Shown piece by piece: positions 1 through 11,167 of a stretch of 64,000 nt of DNA. The stretch lies in contig JAMPIV010016268.1 of the NCBI GenBank assembly GCA_024509875.1, positions 1 through 64,000 on the forward strand. The letters run 5' to 3'. The DNA comes from Oreohelix idahoensis (Eukaryota; Mollusca; Gastropoda; Stylommatophora; Oreohelicidae). The position numbers were made by a program, and so were the translations under genes. Each line of letters starts with the position of its first letter. Position 1 is the stretch's first letter. The notes below the pieces were generated by a model. That model saw only the letters and a list, made by a program, of their open reading frames with translations, made no database searches and was not told where the DNA came from.

Positions 1-342
1 CGTTAAATGTACTCTCCCGAAAATAGAAAAGTGCGCAAATGACGGTGTGCATGAACAGTTTAGTTTGATTACACTGGTATACACACATTTTGGTGCCTTA
101 AATTTTATAGCTGTTCTTATGTAATTTTGGGTTGCTGATTCCAAAAATGTAATCAGATTTATTCTATCAGCTCTAGTTTTTGAGATAACTAAGAATGACC
201 ATATTAGTAGGGCAATTGTTATGTACAATCCTAGAGTTAGATGCTATCAGTGGCATTTTGACTTTAGTCTGCATTCATATTATATGTAATTACTGTGCAT
301 ACATTACCAAAAATGTAATAAAACTTTATCACTAGCACTTGT

Positions 343-2034
343 TTAGTCAACACGCAAAAAGGATCTTTTCGAGGACTTCCTGGAATGTGATATGCCAGGA
401 CAGTCACGCTTAAGGGTCCAACAGTAATCTGCCATCATGTGGGCATCCCAAAGTCCCTGGTATCTCTCTTCCATTGTTTTTATATCTTGGTGAAATCTTT
501 CACCTTGCTCCTCACTAAAGTCGCCAAGATTCTCCGGAAATAAATGTAAATGGTTATGGAGGTAGTGCAATTTTATGCTCATGTTGCATCCAAGTTAACA
601 AAAACTCGACAGCATGTTTCCAACTAATTCAGAATAATTGTCTGCTTTAAAGTTACCCAGAAAGTTTTGCACAACTAAAACAAATGATGACCAGGCTGTA
701 GATTCTGTTTTGTTCATGGAATCAATAAAATTTGGATCGTTTATTAATTTTCTAATTTGAGGTCCATCAAAAATTCCAGCTTTAAGTTTGTCTATGCTCA
801 ATTCTGGAAACTTTCTGCATAAGTAATTAAAACAGGTACCATCTTTGTTCAGTGCCTTAACAAATTGCTTCATCAAGCCAAGCTTTATATGTAATGGTGG
901 CAGTAGAACTCTTTTTCGATCAATGAGAGGCTTATTGACAATATTTTTTTCTCCAACTTTAAATTCATCCCTCAACGGCCACTGCTTCTTTGTCCAGTGC
1001 ATATCTTTTGCCCTGCTATCCCACAAACATATAAAGCATGGATATTTGGTGAATCCCATTTGCTGGCCAAGCAAGAAGTTCATCATTTTAAGATCTACAC
1101 AAACCATCCAGTTATGTTCTAAATACTTCAATTTTTCCAGAACTATGCTTATTGTAGCATACTCCTCCTTCATTGTAGTAGAATGAGCAATTGGAATTGA
1201 GCCATATTTGTTACCATTGTGTAAGAGAACACCCTTCAAACTTCTTTTAGAGCTGTCAATGAAAAGTCGCCACTAATCTGGTGTATAACTTACGCCCATT
1301 TTGTTAACAAGACCTCCTACATTAGTACAAAACACAAGGTTGTTTTCGTTACAAAAGAATGGAAAAAAACCTTGCTCTCTGCTGCGGTAAAATGTAACCT
1401 TTGTTTCAGCAGTCAGTAATTTGTTTTCTTTCAATCTTGAAGCCAAAAGTTCTGAAGATTCCTTGGAGAGATAGAGATCTCGGATTAGATCATTTAGTTC
1501 AAGCTGGTCGAAGCGTTGAGCATCTGAAAAATCATCTTCAAATCACTATCACTGTCACTTGTCGTTCCACATGCCACTGTTGTCTCAGCTTATAGCAGGG
1601 AATCCGAAAGCTGACTGAAAGTTGGAATTGGTATGTCATCTTCGTGTGGAACAGGTCGCCTAGCAGAATCTAAATCTGGATATTTCCACTTTTTGTGATT
1701 TTTTTCCATTAATTCCCCTAATATTCACAACACAGAAACAACAGTCATCATAGTGGTTCTTGGGCTCTCTCCAAACCATTGGAATTCCAAATTTTAAACA
1801 TTTTCTTCTCCCACAAGTCCACTGTCGCAGGTGTTCAACACATGTTTTGCAAACAATATGAGGAGCCCAAAACTTGTCCTGGTCACCTAGTTTTACTTTA
1901 AAGTAAGCAAAGTATGCCTTTTTCACAAAAACAGTAATATGCTTCCTATGTTCTTCTTTGAAAGTGTACTCTCCACAAATATAACAAAATAAATGCGGTG
2001 AAAGAAAACATGCTCTTCTTGAAGATGATGCCAT
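343..2034 (-). pseudogene. Degenerate multicopy invertebrate Cys-rich protein gene
   Basis: Three open stretches on the minus strand (1660-2034, 595-1239, 343-582) share one reading frame and appear to be one gene of about 560 codons. The N-terminal piece begins MASSSRRACFLSPH and has paired cysteines (CYIC, CKTC, CCFC), suggesting a zinc-binding head. The middle has a PCFICLWDSR motif, an LLPPLHIKLGLMKQFVKAL block and an AGIFDGPQIRKL block. The last piece has SEEQGERFHQDIKTMEERYQ and ADYCW. I recognise this arrangement from memory as an uncharacterised family present in many near-identical copies in arthropod and other invertebrate genomes; its biochemical function is unknown to me. Between 1240 and 1660 the frame is broken by stops and at least one shift, so this copy is dead. 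Flanking inverted repeats suggest it travels as a transposon. Confidence 0.7.
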
Positions 2035-2223
2035 TCTCTGTTAGAAGTGTAATAAAATAAGTAGCATACTAACATGCATGCAGTGGCTTAAAATCTAAAA
2101 AAGGCAATTCTGGGAAGATTCTTGGAAAACTGAAACTGAGAGTAAACAAGCAGTTTTCTTTTGTAAAGGACTAGACAGCAATAGTTTTTTTTTTTACATA
2201 GCCTTATATAGAAAATATTGTAA

Positions 2224-2324
2224 TAATACAGGGTGACCCCCCAAAAAAAAACGGGCCCGCTCGCGCACAAAAAGTGCACGCGCGGGCCCGTTTTTTTTTT
2301 TGTGTGTGTGGTCACCCTGTATTA
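2224..2324. mobile_element. About 101-bp foldback MITE with GC-rich hairpin core
   Basis: The ends TAATACAGGGTGACC and GGTCACCCTGTATTA are exact inverted complements. Inside, homopolymer A and T runs flank a second inverted core, GGGCCCGC-TCGCGCAC then GTGCACGCGCGGGCCC around a five-A loop. The whole segment is close to one palindrome. It resembles short TACAGGGTG-type MITEs. The target duplication may be TA or TTA but is absorbed in the palindrome. Confidence 0.6.
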
Positions 2325-2450
2325 ATGAAATACAAAAATATCTGTATCTCAAAAACTAGAGCTGCTACAGACAAGTAAATGTGTTATTTGGATTGAGCAG
2401 GCCTCATTTATGTACAATCAAGAGTAAAATGTTTGGCACCCAAAAAAAAA

Positions 2451-2998
2451 ATTTTTTTTTGTAGGGCTGTGTTTATGGAAAGTCAAGATTTTAAAAAGAT
2501 GCACGAACAATTATGAGACATGTTGTCATAAAAGAAGTGTTAGTTATTTAGTCAATTTACGGTCCATCAGATCATTATCACCGCTCCACAAGTCATTTTG
2601 GAACGTTACTCCATGTCTTCATATTTAATACATCCATATAATTTTCACTACAAATATCTAATGACGGTCGCCTGCAATGAAATGACCACAGCAGTGATAG
2701 TACCGTCTATAATACATGTAACAGAAACAACACACTATAATTAATAACCTGTCAATTTTGACGGGTTATTGCTAGTATATTAGAAAGGTTTTACACGTTA
2801 TCAGCACCAGATTGATTATTTTGCTTTTTATCTATCCCACCGTCGTAGGGTATTCCATATTATTTTCGTTGAATTAACTCTCTAATCATTCGCTTAATTA
2901 TAGTCTTTCTAAAAAAAAATTTTTTTTAACATACTGAAGTGTGAAATCCTACTCTGCTAGAAGATGAGAGAGTCTTTCACGGTAGCAGATAACCAGTT
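2451..2998. other. AT-rich intergenic stretch
   Basis: No coding signal or recognised repeat. It has short A/T homopolymer runs and ends just before the tRNA-like segment. Confidence 0.5.
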
Positions 2999-3060
2999 GA
3001 GTGTCGGAGTGGCTAAGAGGTATGGCGTCCGCCTCTAAAAGATACCGGGTTTGCTGCAAG
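2999..3060 (+). repeat. tRNA-like SINE head
   Basis: GTGTCGGAGTGGCTAAGAGG resembles a Leu/Ser-type tRNA 5' half with a pol III A box. GGGTTTGCTGC lies at B-box distance but is degraded. The sequence then runs into unrelated DNA with no acceptor stem closure, so this is a SINE head rather than a tRNA gene. Confidence 0.45.
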
Positions 3061-3289
3061 TACAGGGAATATAATTGATGGAATTTTTTTTCAGAACCAG
3101 CTGTGGGCCTCTTTGATCGTCCGAATTATTATCTACTATATTGTATGGAGGGTCTGATATCTAGTTTTTCATTTTAATATACTGTACTTTACTTCTTAAT
3201 TGTAATCAGATACTGTAAATGTATGCTGTTATACTACTTATAATGTTGCATTGCCATTACACTAATACTTTAAGTATGTTGGAGAATGT

Positions 3290-3837
3290 CTGGATAAATA
3301 GTAATAAAAGATGAGCAAGAGGAAAGGAAAAATGCAAGACGGGCTTATATGCACGGTTCTCAACCCTTAGAAAATTAAGTTTTTTTTTTCTTATCTGTCT
3401 GTCTATCTATCTAGTCTATCTGTCTGTCTATCTATCTAGTCTATCTGTCTGTCTATCTATCTAGTCTATCTGTCAGTCTATCTATCTAGTCTGTCTGTCT
3501 CTGTTTCCGCGTACACTGACAACACACGAAGTCCGTAGTCATTCAACAGCAGATTTCCAATATTTCAAGAGTTCTTATTATATGCCATGAAAATAAAGTT
3601 CGTTCGTTCGTTCGTTCGTTCTGTCTATCTATCTGTCAGTCTATCTATCTAGTCTATATGTCTGTCTATCTATCTAGTCTATCTGTCTGTCTATCTATCT
3701 AGTCTATCTGTCTGTCTATCTATCTAGTCTATCTGTCTGTCTATCTATCTAGTCTATCTATCTAGTCTATCTATCTGTGAGAGAAAGGAAGGGCAGAATG
3801 TCAGACGGGCCTGCGTGCCCAGATCTCAACTATCAGC
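3290..3837 (+). repeat. Microsatellite block with repeated SINE-type tails
   Basis: (TCTG)/(TCTA)/TAGTC-type microsatellite occupies about 3390-3500 and 3618-3780. It is interleaved with three pieces of a dispersed tail: a GACGGGC...TTCTCAACCC piece at 3338-3370, AATAAAGTTCGTTCGTTCG at 3590-3620, and CAGACGGGCCTGCGTGCCC near 3800. The same tail recurs at 6070-6135 and, inverted, at 41736-41860. The (TTCG)n end looks like a SINE 3' tail. Confidence 0.65.
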
Positions 3838-5061
3838 TTTAAAATTTTTTAATCTTTTAACGGCTTGTTTGATCTCGTCTAGCGTGAATTCATCGCAAGT
3901 TATTGGCAAGGTGGTTGTGGGTGTTTCATTATTAAAATCAGATGTTACTGTTGGTGGTGGTCTGTTTAGCACCTCCATGAAGTGCTCAGCCCATCTCTTC
4001 ATTTGTTCTTTTTCTGTTGGTATTGAATTCCCTAATTTACCTTTAACAGGTGTTTCCATAGCAGTAGGCTGGTGACATAGTTGTTTTGTAATTTGATAAA
4101 GACACCTACTATTACCAGTTCTTACAGCATTTTCAGATTCTACGGCTAGTTCATTGATGAAATGTCTTTTATCTCTTCGAGTTTTTGTCTTCACTTTTTT
4201 ATTTAACAAGTTATAAGTTAGTTTGCAAGATTCAACTGCATTATGTGTACTTGCCGCTAGTAGTTTAAGTTTTGCTGTTTTCCTTTCTTGTATTTTATCC
4301 CAAGTATCTTCTCTCATCCATTTTTTCTTTTTATATACTAGGTATCCGGTGGTCGCTACAGCTGCTTCTGTCATTGCTGTTCTCAGTTGTTCCCATTTAG
4401 TATCGATTGTCTTGGTGGTGATATCGTTGTCAATTTTGCCTAAAGCATCGAAATAGTTGTTCATTTTGACATTATATTCCTTCTTTATATCATTTGATTG
4501 CAGTCTGTGTACACCTATTCTTCTATTTTTATTCGGTTGGTATAACTTCTTCAGTTTAATTCTCAGTTTAGCTATGCAGAGGTTATGATCGCTTCTGATC
4601 TCTGCACCTCTGTATGCTCTGACGTCTTGAACTGATGAGCGAAATTTTGCGCTTACGCAGAAGTGATCTATCTGGTTCTTAGTTCTGCCATCAGGTGAAT
4701 TCCATGTTATCTTGTGGATATTCTTATGTGGAAAGATGGTGTCTGCCACAACGAGGTTTGATATTTCACAAAGTTCTAGAAGTCTTTCGCCATTTTGATT
4801 CATACAGCCTATGCCATGAGTACCGAGATATCTTTGTACTCCATCGTTGTTGTCACCTACTTTGGCGTTAAAATCGCCCATGACTGTTATTATGTCATAC
4901 TTGGGTATTGTGTTGATGGTACTTAGAAGTGCTTCATAGAAGTCATCTTTTGTGGTATCAAGAGCGTCGTTAGTTGGTGCATAACATTGCACAATTGAGA
5001 GCTTGAAAAATCTTGTCTGAAATCTAGCTAATATTAGCCTCTCATAAAATAATACAGACTA
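3838..5061 (-). pseudogene. LINE endonuclease fragment (APE type)
   Basis: The frame is open on the minus strand from about 5061 down to 3826. It encodes the C-terminal two thirds of an APE-like endonuclease and the linker toward reverse transcriptase. Visible motifs are VQCYAPTND, VMGDFNAKVG (catalytic DFN), TWNSPDGRTKNQIDH (catalytic N and D) and SDHNL (catalytic DH). The linker ends with LDEIKQAVKRLKNFKADS, where a reverse transcriptase would begin with its LKN.KAPG-type block. Family resemblance is to RTE-like or 'craniofacial development protein 2-like' LINE endonucleases. The endonuclease N-terminus is missing and no reverse transcriptase follows. The frame instead ends in the CAGACGGGCC-type tail next to the microsatellite. 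This is unusual because LINE copies normally lose their 5' and not their 3' end. Confidence 0.75.
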
Positions 5062-6059
5062 TATAAATTAAGCGCTCTGCACCAAATCTAACTAGTGAAA
5101 TAAAATAAGCGATTTAACACTTTAAACACTTTACAAAATACTAGAATATAATATATATAATATTTACCTCAACACAGAACTACTAAGAACGTAAACCACT
5201 TCGACCAAACTAAATGCCATCTCTATTAACAGAGATTCTTAGGAATCTAACGAAGGCTTGTTCTAGTCTTGACTGCGAAGTTACTGAGTGAATTAAGTCT
5301 CAAACTCTCGTTTAAGATATATGAAACACACACAAAGAATGTGCCCTATTTCCAAAACCACGCAATCTCTCGTCTTTCCTAACACTACGTAACTTAAGAC
5401 TACCATGAACTGACACTCGTGCGTTTTCACACCCCGCGCGGACCAGGGCAACCGTGAGTGCCCTGTCAGCTGGGATTTCCAGACAAATGTCTCAAACTGC
5501 GTCGAGGAGATGTCAGCCATCGCGCCTTTCTGAGCGTTCAGCCGACACCACTCGTTGTGGCAGGTGAAAATGCAGACAAATTTGTCGCCTATATGTCTGG
5601 CGAAAGCGAATATTCACGGTGTATTTCGTCAGTCTGCAGCGATTGACCGAATGCCTTCTCACGCCAAATCGTCTGGTGCAAGGGAAGGCTGTAGACATAT
5701 GTCTGCTCCTATATCTGGCCAGACGAATATGTTCACAGTTTGGTCCACTGACACCTAATGCCATAGAATGCATTTAACGCTCTCCCGTCTAGTGTAGAGA
5801 CTGATACGTTATGTCATAAATGCGTTTACCAGTATGAGAAAGAAAACGGTAAAATTGAGAATGGGAAAGAAAATATTTTTCGCAAACGAATGGATGCGAA
5901 AAATACAGGAAAAAGGTAAAGAGTGATAATAAAAATAGAGGATATGGGTGAAAGAAAAAGAAGAGGATATAGGCAATTTAATGATCATAAAACCTCTGTG
6001 ACATCCTCGTAAGACGAATCACCTTTTTTCGATTTTTTTTTTCATACCCATCCAAGATG
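5062..6059. other. Non-coding stretch, nothing recognised
   Basis: 5062-5390 is AT-rich. 5400-5760 is richer in GC with several short overlapping open frames on both strands, none resembling a protein. 5760-6059 is purine-rich. Confidence 0.45.
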
Positions 6060-6300
6060 ATAGAGAGAGGAAGTGCAGAATGTGCCCAATTCTTAACCCT
6101 TTGAAAATAAAGTTCGTTCGTTTGTTCGTTCCAGTTAAAGCTATGGACCTCTTTGATTGTCCGATGAAAGCTATGGACCCCTTTGATTGTCCGATGAAAG
6201 CTCTGGACCTCTTTGATTGTCCGATGGAAGCTATGGACCTCTTTGATTGTCCGGTGATTGCTATGGGCCCCTTCTTGGAACAAATGTCCATAAAAGCTTA
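6060..6300 (+). repeat. SINE tail plus about 31-bp minisatellite
   Basis: AACCCTTTGAAAATAAAGTT then TCGTTCG (6097-6130) is the dispersed tail also seen at 3590-3620 and 41736-41860. It is followed by about five copies of a roughly 31-bp unit containing GACCTCTTTGATTGTCCGAT (about 6140-6265). Confidence 0.7.
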
Positions 6301-6575
6301 ATAAAAAACTTTACATTTTAAATTGTGGGTTATGTACACGGACCGCCTTGAATCCATCCAGATTTCAAGGTCTTTTATATTTGAACGCGCCTCGCCAAAA
6401 CGAGGTAAAATGTTATTTTTTAAAAAAAATTCACGGACCCCTAGCCCGTGGACCAAAGGTTAATAAACCTGGACTAAAGTCTATCTGCGTATAATACATG
6501 TCCGTGAAATGGATTCAAGTTGGTTGCTGATGACAGAGTTTGGGTTCCTCGATGAAGACATAATTCATCGTATTA

Positions 6576-7897
6576 CAAGGGGATTGACATAAGTCCTGGG
6601 CCTGACCATGAAGGACATGTCACAGAGAGCTGAAATTTTGTATAGTGTTTATTCCTTTTCAATATAGCCACCGTCTTAATTGACACACTTCTGCCATCTC
6701 TGCTTGACCTTGAAAAGACCTTGGGAGTAGAACACCCTATTTTTCAAACTAAACCAGTCATCACATGCCAGTATAACCTCTCCATCGCTGTCAAAATGAT
6801 TTCCTTTTAACTGTTTTTTAAGATTTGGGAATAGAAAAAAGTCCGATGGAGCCAAATCTGGAGAATATGGTGGGTGTAGAAGAATTTCAATATTCAAATC
6901 GTTGGCTGCTAGCTGCACAAGCCGTGCTTTGTGAGAGGGCGCGTTGTCTTGAGGCAAAGGAAGATTTTGAGTGCGCGTTATCCCTCGTTTCCTGGTCACA
7001 ACCTTTCTTAGTTTTGTGAGAAGATCTGCATAGTACTGTCCATTAACTGTGTTGCCACGAGGCAGATAATCTTTCAAAAGGACACCTTTGCCGTCCCAAA
7101 AAACAGTCAGCATCACTTTTCCTGCAGATTTCTGCGCTCTCGGCTTGACAGGTGTTGGGGAGCCCGGGGTTTTCCATTGCATGCTGGCAATTTTGGATTC
7201 GGGGTCATAATGGTGTACCCAAGTCTCATCTACTGTCACCATGGTCTCCAAAAAATTTTTTGACTGACACTTTTTGAGCAACTGTTGATAGCAATTTACC
7301 CTCGTTTGCTTCTGTTCACGTGTCAACAGTCGCGGAATCCAGCGTGCACACACTTTTTTCATGTTCAGTTTGTTGTGTAAAATTCTATAAACTGTTCTTT
7401 AATTTAGTTTTACTCTACTAGCTATCTCCACAATTGTCATTTTTCGATTCTGGTCAATGATTTTCTTCACTCTTGTTGCATTTTCATCGTTGCACTCTGA
7501 GGCTGGTCTACCAGATCTTGGCAGATCAGCAACATTTGAGCGGCCGCACTTAAACTGTTGACACCAGTTTTTTTTACCGAAGTATATGAAGGACAAGAAT
7601 CACGAAACACTGGTTCCATCTCCCTGTGTATTTCTGTAGGTGTTTTTCCCTGAAACATCAGAAATTTTATCACAGCTCTGGCCTCCATCTTTTCCATTGT
7701 TTTGTCAAATCTTTAGAGCAGCAGATCCGGTCAATAAAGTACATTGCGCCGTGCACCGTAGTGTGAAAACCCATTGAAGAAACAAACGCATACTTCACAC
7801 ATTCAGTGCAAATATGATGAACTTTAAATGTGCCAAGTTTCATCTTCCTCCTACGACTCCTTCATGGTCAAGCCCCAGACTTATGTCAATCCCCTTG
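6576..7897 (-). mobile_element. mariner element, 1322 bp, with TIRs and TA duplication
   Basis: Terminal inverted repeats of about 40 bp start CAAGGGGATTGACATAAGTC (6576-6595) and match inverted at 7858-7897 with about three mismatches. TA flanks both ends (6574-6575 and 7898-7899), the expected Tc1/mariner duplication. The length is typical of mariner. The enclosed minus-strand transposase gene is broken. Confidence 0.92.
6676..7697 (-). pseudogene. mariner transposase (DD34D), inactivated
   Basis: This encodes a cut-and-paste transposase that binds the element's TIRs and inserts at TA. The N-terminus starts MEKMEARAVIKFLMFQGKTP at 7697 with the mariner HTH region. The frame shifts near 7560-7600 and continues as CQQFKCGRSNVADLPRSGRP. 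An in-frame TAA at 7399-7401 follows KLN, before the NMKKVCARWIPRLL linker. The catalytic core then reads through to 6676. First Asp is in VDETWVHHYDPESK. Second is in QDNAPSHKA. Third is in YSPDLAPSDFFLF, 34 residues after the second. Length is about 340 codons, normal for mariner. One frameshift and one stop mean no full-length protein, although the catalytic triad survives. Confidence 0.9.
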
Positions 7898-7974
7898 TAC
7901 GTGCCGTGTGACGTAGGCATTCAAATCTCTCCGCTGTCATTGATCTTTGATAGTCTATGTAAATTCTGTTATAC

Positions 7975-8060
7975 AGTTCTTCTTCTTCTGAAAAGGACGT
8001 TGGTTGCGTTGTGTCTGTTTACACCGGAGCTGCGCCTTTCGGCCCACACATCCGACTTCA
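7975..8060 (-). repeat. Dispersed repeat with (GAA)n tail
   Basis: CTTCTTCTTC followed by TGAAAAGGACGTTGGTTGCG then TTGTGTCTGTTTACA closely matches 13828-13915. On the minus strand the unit ends in (GAA)n, a retroposon-like tail. The source is unknown. Confidence 0.5.
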
Positions 8061-8385
8061 GCACTGCATTTTTTAGGACCGGGTTTGCCTTCCCTCTTCG
8101 ATCCCTACTCTCTCAGCCAGACTGCAGTGAATACAGTTCTTTCTAAATTTATAATGTCAAATTGAGTATTACATTTTTTCTGTAGCTTCCTCTTTATTTT
8201 TTCCATCGATTTTTTTTCTGTTGTCACAGCTGTTCTATGTCCTCTTCTTTTCAGCAATTATGGAGGTAGACTTTCTTCTGTCAGTGATTGTGAGTACATT
8301 TTATATCATCTTTTCTTAGGCATTTTTCATTTCTTATTTGATACCTTAGCTGCACATGTATTTCTATATATTTTTATGAGTTACG

Positions 8386-8388
<3 letters not shown>

Positions 8389-8482
<94 letters not shown>
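8389..8482. repeat. (TA)n then (GA)n microsatellite
   Basis: About 52 bp of TA are followed directly by about 42 bp of GA. Confidence 0.95.
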
Positions 8483-8484
<2 letters not shown>

Positions 8485-8857
8485 CACACAGTATTTTTCA
8501 AAATAAATGTTTTGTATGCGTCCCTGTTCGTAAGAAAGATTTTACACTTTGTCTTTTCGTCCCCTGTGAAGCACAGGTCATTAAGCAGACATCAGAAAGC
8601 TTTTTTTTTTTTTTTTGTTCTACTTAAATTATTTCCGTGTCTTTCATTCCCTTCTTATGTGTAGTTCTCGTCCACATAAGAGCTGTTACATTCATTAAAC
8701 CAGGGAGTGCCATCTTGCCATGAACAGTTTTGTTTAATTTTGTTTATATCGTCCAATCTAGTACGTTACTCGCACGAGTGTTTTATACTTTAGAGCGGTA
8801 TAATTATTTAAAAACGTCTTGTGGGGGGGAAAAATAATTGCTTAAAATAATATCACA

Positions 8858-9465
8858 TCCTAGAACTGTACAAATATCTTGGTAGTAATATAAACAAAGT
8901 TGGAGGGACAGACAATGATTTCAAAATAAGAATACAAAAAGCAAGAGGAGCTTTCATTGCATTGGGAAACATATGGAGAACAAGAGAAATCAAGTCCAAC
9001 ACGAAAATAAAAATCTTTAACTCAAATGTCATGTCAGTCCTATTGTATGGCTATGGATAGCAACAAAAACAACAACCAAAAAGCTACAGACTTTTATAAA
9101 CGGGTGCTTGCGTAGAATAGAAGGACTGAAATGGTATGACAAAGTCACAAATGTGGAATTGATGACAAGAACCAGACAAGTGCCAGTGGAACAAGAGTTG
9201 AGAAGAAGACGCTGGCGATGGATAGGACACACATTGAGAAAATCTGTTGATAGCATTACAAGGCAGTCCTTGTTCTGGAATCCACAGGGAAAGAGAGGCA
9301 GAGGTAGACCAAAAAACACGTGGAGAAGAGAACTGGATACAGAGGTGAAAATGATGAGGAAAACATGGAAAGAACTTGAGCGGATGGCACGGGACAGGAA
9401 GACTTGGCATGTGTTTGTTGAAGGCCTATGCTCCTTGGGGAGCTAAAGGGTATTGATTGATTGAA
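8858..9465 (+). pseudogene. LINE ORF2 C-terminal fragment with 3' end
   Basis: Translation gives YKYLGSNINKVGG and a KARGAFIALGNIW block of a LINE reverse transcriptase tail. An in-frame TAG lies at about 9058 inside LLYGYG*. From 9108 the C-terminal motif is [10 protein letters not shown]..., then [16 protein letters not shown] and ARDRKTWHVFVEGLCSLGS. This is the standard post-RT region of RTE/CR1-like LINEs. The 3' end holds the hairpin GCTCCTTGGGGAGC (about 9430) and an (ATTG)n tail. The copy is 5'-truncated. Related fragments lie at 23815, 38095 and 61990 (inverted). Confidence 0.78.
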
Positions 9466-10409
9466 TATCACATCCATTGGTGAAACTAAACGGCCCGGGA
9501 TTAGTAAGCTACAATCATTTTCTCATAACAGGCGTCCTGTTTAACTGTTATCTTATTATATCTTTAGTGTGTCTAATTTTGTCTTTCTCCTACTTTCTCC
9601 TTTATCTGTATAGTTGCCAACATAGTTATTAACGATCCTCATATTCAAGTTTCTGATACTGCAACGCTTGCCCTTCATGGCTTATGAGCCTCTATGGAAG
9701 CTGTGTTAAACCCTTAGAAAGATACAATGTCGACGGTACTAAGAAGTTCTGCAGGTCAGAGGAGAATCTTGAGTTCTGTAACGGCGTCCAGAAGTGGAGA
9801 TTTACCTGCAGATTAGCAGATGCTATGTGAAAGAATGAAATAGATGTCGGCTGTACAGGGGTGTTGCAGAATATCCATAGATCATGTTCTTAATATGGTT
9901 CCGGGTGAGCGTAAGAAACAGCATGACGCCGAGTTAACGAAAAGTTGAATGTCTTCCTTGTAAAATACATCAAAGCGGGCGGTGTTTTGTGTGTAGCATG
10001 GGAGTTCTTTTACTTTCTCACCTCTAGCCTACTTCTCTCCAGAGGGAGGGAAGATAGAGATACATAAAGGGGGGAGAGAGAATGAGATAGGCACTGCAGC
10101 AATGTCTAAGAATTCATATCCCGTGGAAATTGTTCAGTTTTCATTAACTGCCATATTTTGGGCGTAGCAGTAATAAAAAAACAAAATATGGTCGCAACTT
10201 TTATGTCGCTATTAGGGTTAACAACATCGTAAATACTGTCTCTTTTTGTTCGATATTGGTGCTGTATCGTTGATTTTGATCCTAACCTTTGATAATCATC
10301 ATCGCCGTCATTATAAACCATCATCATTCCTTTTCTTGCAAGAAACCTTCACCAAAGCATTCATTTGATCTTGTTGTGTTAGTTTCTGTAGCAATTTGTC
10401 TTGCGTGAC
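9466..10409. other. Non-coding stretch, nothing recognised
   Basis: Mixed-composition DNA with no convincing open frame. A purine-rich GA patch lies near 10040-10090. Confidence 0.45.
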
Positions 10410-10545
10410 ACGGTTGCCAGCCTCATTATAGTAGTCACATCGTTAGACAGGCTTGCTGGAATAGTAATACTATTATCTCTGTCGCATCAGAGACTCCCGG
10501 GGACTACGTGGGAGAGAGTAAAGGATCCCGTTACATACCCATTGC
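10410..10545 (-). repeat. Family R repeat, inverted copy
   Basis: GGTTGCCAGCCTCAT and CATCAGAGACTCCCGGGGAC are the complements of segments at 10930-11010. Together with that copy it forms an imperfect inverted repeat around the TA array. Confidence 0.55.
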
Positions 10546-10633
10546 GGCATATTGGGAATATGGTGCTAGGCCAATATTTTATTGACCATACGGCATACTA
10601 GGGGTGATGTGGTCAATATCACCAGTATCACGC

Positions 10634-10795
<162 letters not shown>

Positions 10796-10879
10796 TTGAT
10801 CTCGGACGGCCCATCGTCCTAAAGCTAGATTTCCCTCTAATGAAGTCTTTTGATGACGACAGACGAGACACATTCAAAT

Positions 10880-11160
10880 GACAAAATATCGCTTGGACAT
10901 GTCAAGTGTAATGCCAGTTGTATTTCTCCGGGGGTCTCTGATGAGGCAAAGAAAAATAGTACTATTGCTCCCTCGGCGACAAGGCGATTAATATGAGGTT
11001 TTACATAAGGCTGGCAACCTCATCACGTAAAACTAATTGCTACAAAAGAGCCACAGCTGCAAGAACGTGTGACTGCTTGGTACAGACTTCCTGCAAGGCG
11101 ATTAAAGCTACATTGGTGGCTCCATGCTCCATAAGGAGCTAAAAGGAAATGAGTCAATAA
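10880..11160 (+). repeat. Family R SINE-like repeat, direct copy
   Basis: It contains AGGCTGGCAACCTCATCACG, a CAGACTTCCTGCAAGGCGA block and the 3' hairpin GCTCCATAAGGAGC followed by TAAAAGGAAATGAG. The same landmarks occur at 23520-23770, 29568-29712, 38650-38768, 56100-56735 and 61848-61990. The 3' end resembles the LINE end at 9430. Confidence 0.6.
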
Positions 11161-11167
11161 ATATTAC

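Larger units (their letters stand above)
85..2450. mobile_element. Candidate TIR-bounded element carrying the Cys-rich gene
   Basis: The degenerate gene at 343-2034 lies between two inverted segments. An exact 20-nt inverted match (CAGCTCTAGTTTTTGAGATA at 168-187; its complement at 2345-2364) sits in a longer diverged inverted repeat of about 100 bp per side (about 85-187 and 2345-2450). Both outer ends contain a TTTTGG(G)TGCC-like string. A MITE (2224-2324) has inserted between the gene and the right repeat. I infer a DNA transposon or similar unit of about 2.4 kb. Outer ends and target duplication are unresolved. Confidence 0.5.

Noticed and set aside
845..1186. A 113-codon frame on the plus strand
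   Set aside because: Antisense shadow of the Cys-rich pseudogene at 595-1239.
2999..3060. tRNA-Leu/Ser gene
   Set aside because: The B box is degraded and the acceptor stem does not close; it fits a SINE head.
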